From positions 1-6,157 of the forward strand of contig CAZAMT010000256.1 in NCBI GenBank assembly GCA_964486145.1: a DNA stretch of 6,157 nucleotides, read 5' to 3'. Made by a program: the position numbers and the translations under genes. Below the pieces are notes generated by a model. That model was not told the DNA's origin. It did not search any database and saw only the letters and a program-made list of their open reading frames with translations. Origin of the DNA: CAZAMT01 sp964486145. Lineage in GTDB: Bacteria; Bacteroidota; Bacteroidia; Bacteroidales; JAAAOM01. Positions 6,049-6,157 of this stretch are shown piece after piece; positions within the stretch are counted from its first letter, which is position 1; each line of letters starts with the position of its first letter.

Positions 6049-6157
6049 TCATTCATCCAGATTTTCAAATTCTAATAACACCAGGCATTTTTCAAGAATT
6101 ACCTTTCGTTTATTTACTTGCCGGTGATGCGCGGCAACTGTATCATGCTTATTCATA
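6049..6157 (-). CDS. possible 3' end of a convergent gene (partial)
   Basis: On the minus strand one frame is open from the window edge to a TGA at 6051-6049. It encodes at least 35 residues ending in VLLEFENLDE and includes an ATG at 6156-6154 that may be internal or the start. The composition (charged helix-like VNKRKVILEKCLVLLEFENL) is protein-like. If real, the gene converges on the response regulator with only ten bases between the stops. The family cannot be named from this fragment, and a chance open frame cannot be excluded. Confidence 0.42.
   Translation of the reverse strand, partial: MNKHDTVAAHHRQVNKRKVILEKCLVLLEFENLDE

Noticed and set aside
6041..6092. GCCTG / CAGGC followed by ATTTTT as a terminator for the response regulator
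   Set aside because: The five-base arms are separated by 36 bases, too long a loop for an efficient terminator.

Overview
The window looks like chromosomal DNA of a member of the Bacteroidota, probably class Bacteroidia. This is inferred from AT-rich intergenic DNA, mostly absent Shine-Dalgarno sequences, candidate promoters of the TTTG / TAnnTTTG kind, and a large exported protein that joins a PD40 propeller to an Omp85-type barrel. No rRNA, tRNA, CRISPR array, insertion sequence or phage gene was seen.

Layout. Positions 1-56 hold what may be the last codons of an upstream plus-strand gene. Positions 57-210 are non-coding and contain a GC-rich stem-loop and a candidate promoter. Positions 211-3255 encode a 1014-residue exported protein: signal peptide, HExxH metallopeptidase-like domain (peptidase MA type), six-bladed TolB-like propeller, and C-terminal outer-membrane barrel with a VRGY motif. 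A small four-helix membrane protein follows (3337-3771), possibly in the same transcript.

After an imperfect inverted repeat (3801-3843) come two small genes in the same direction. The first encodes a 67-residue winged-helix protein (3863-4066) and has the only clear ribosome binding site in the window. The second encodes a 123-residue protein (4116-4487) whose motif order suggests a PD-(D/E)xK-like nuclease fold. A 174-base AT-rich gap follows. Then comes a complete NtrC-type sigma-54-dependent response regulator (4662-6038), which appears to start at TTG. The last ~110 bases can be read as the 3' end of a convergent minus-strand gene.

How they fit together. The first two genes are an envelope pair. 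The two small genes may form a DNA-binding pair, possibly controlled by the inverted repeat in front of them. The response regulator would switch on sigma-54 promoters when phosphorylated by a kinase not in this window, and I found no convincing sigma-54 promoter here, so its targets are probably elsewhere. The least described parts are the fused peptidase-propeller-barrel protein and the winged-helix/nuclease-like gene pair.
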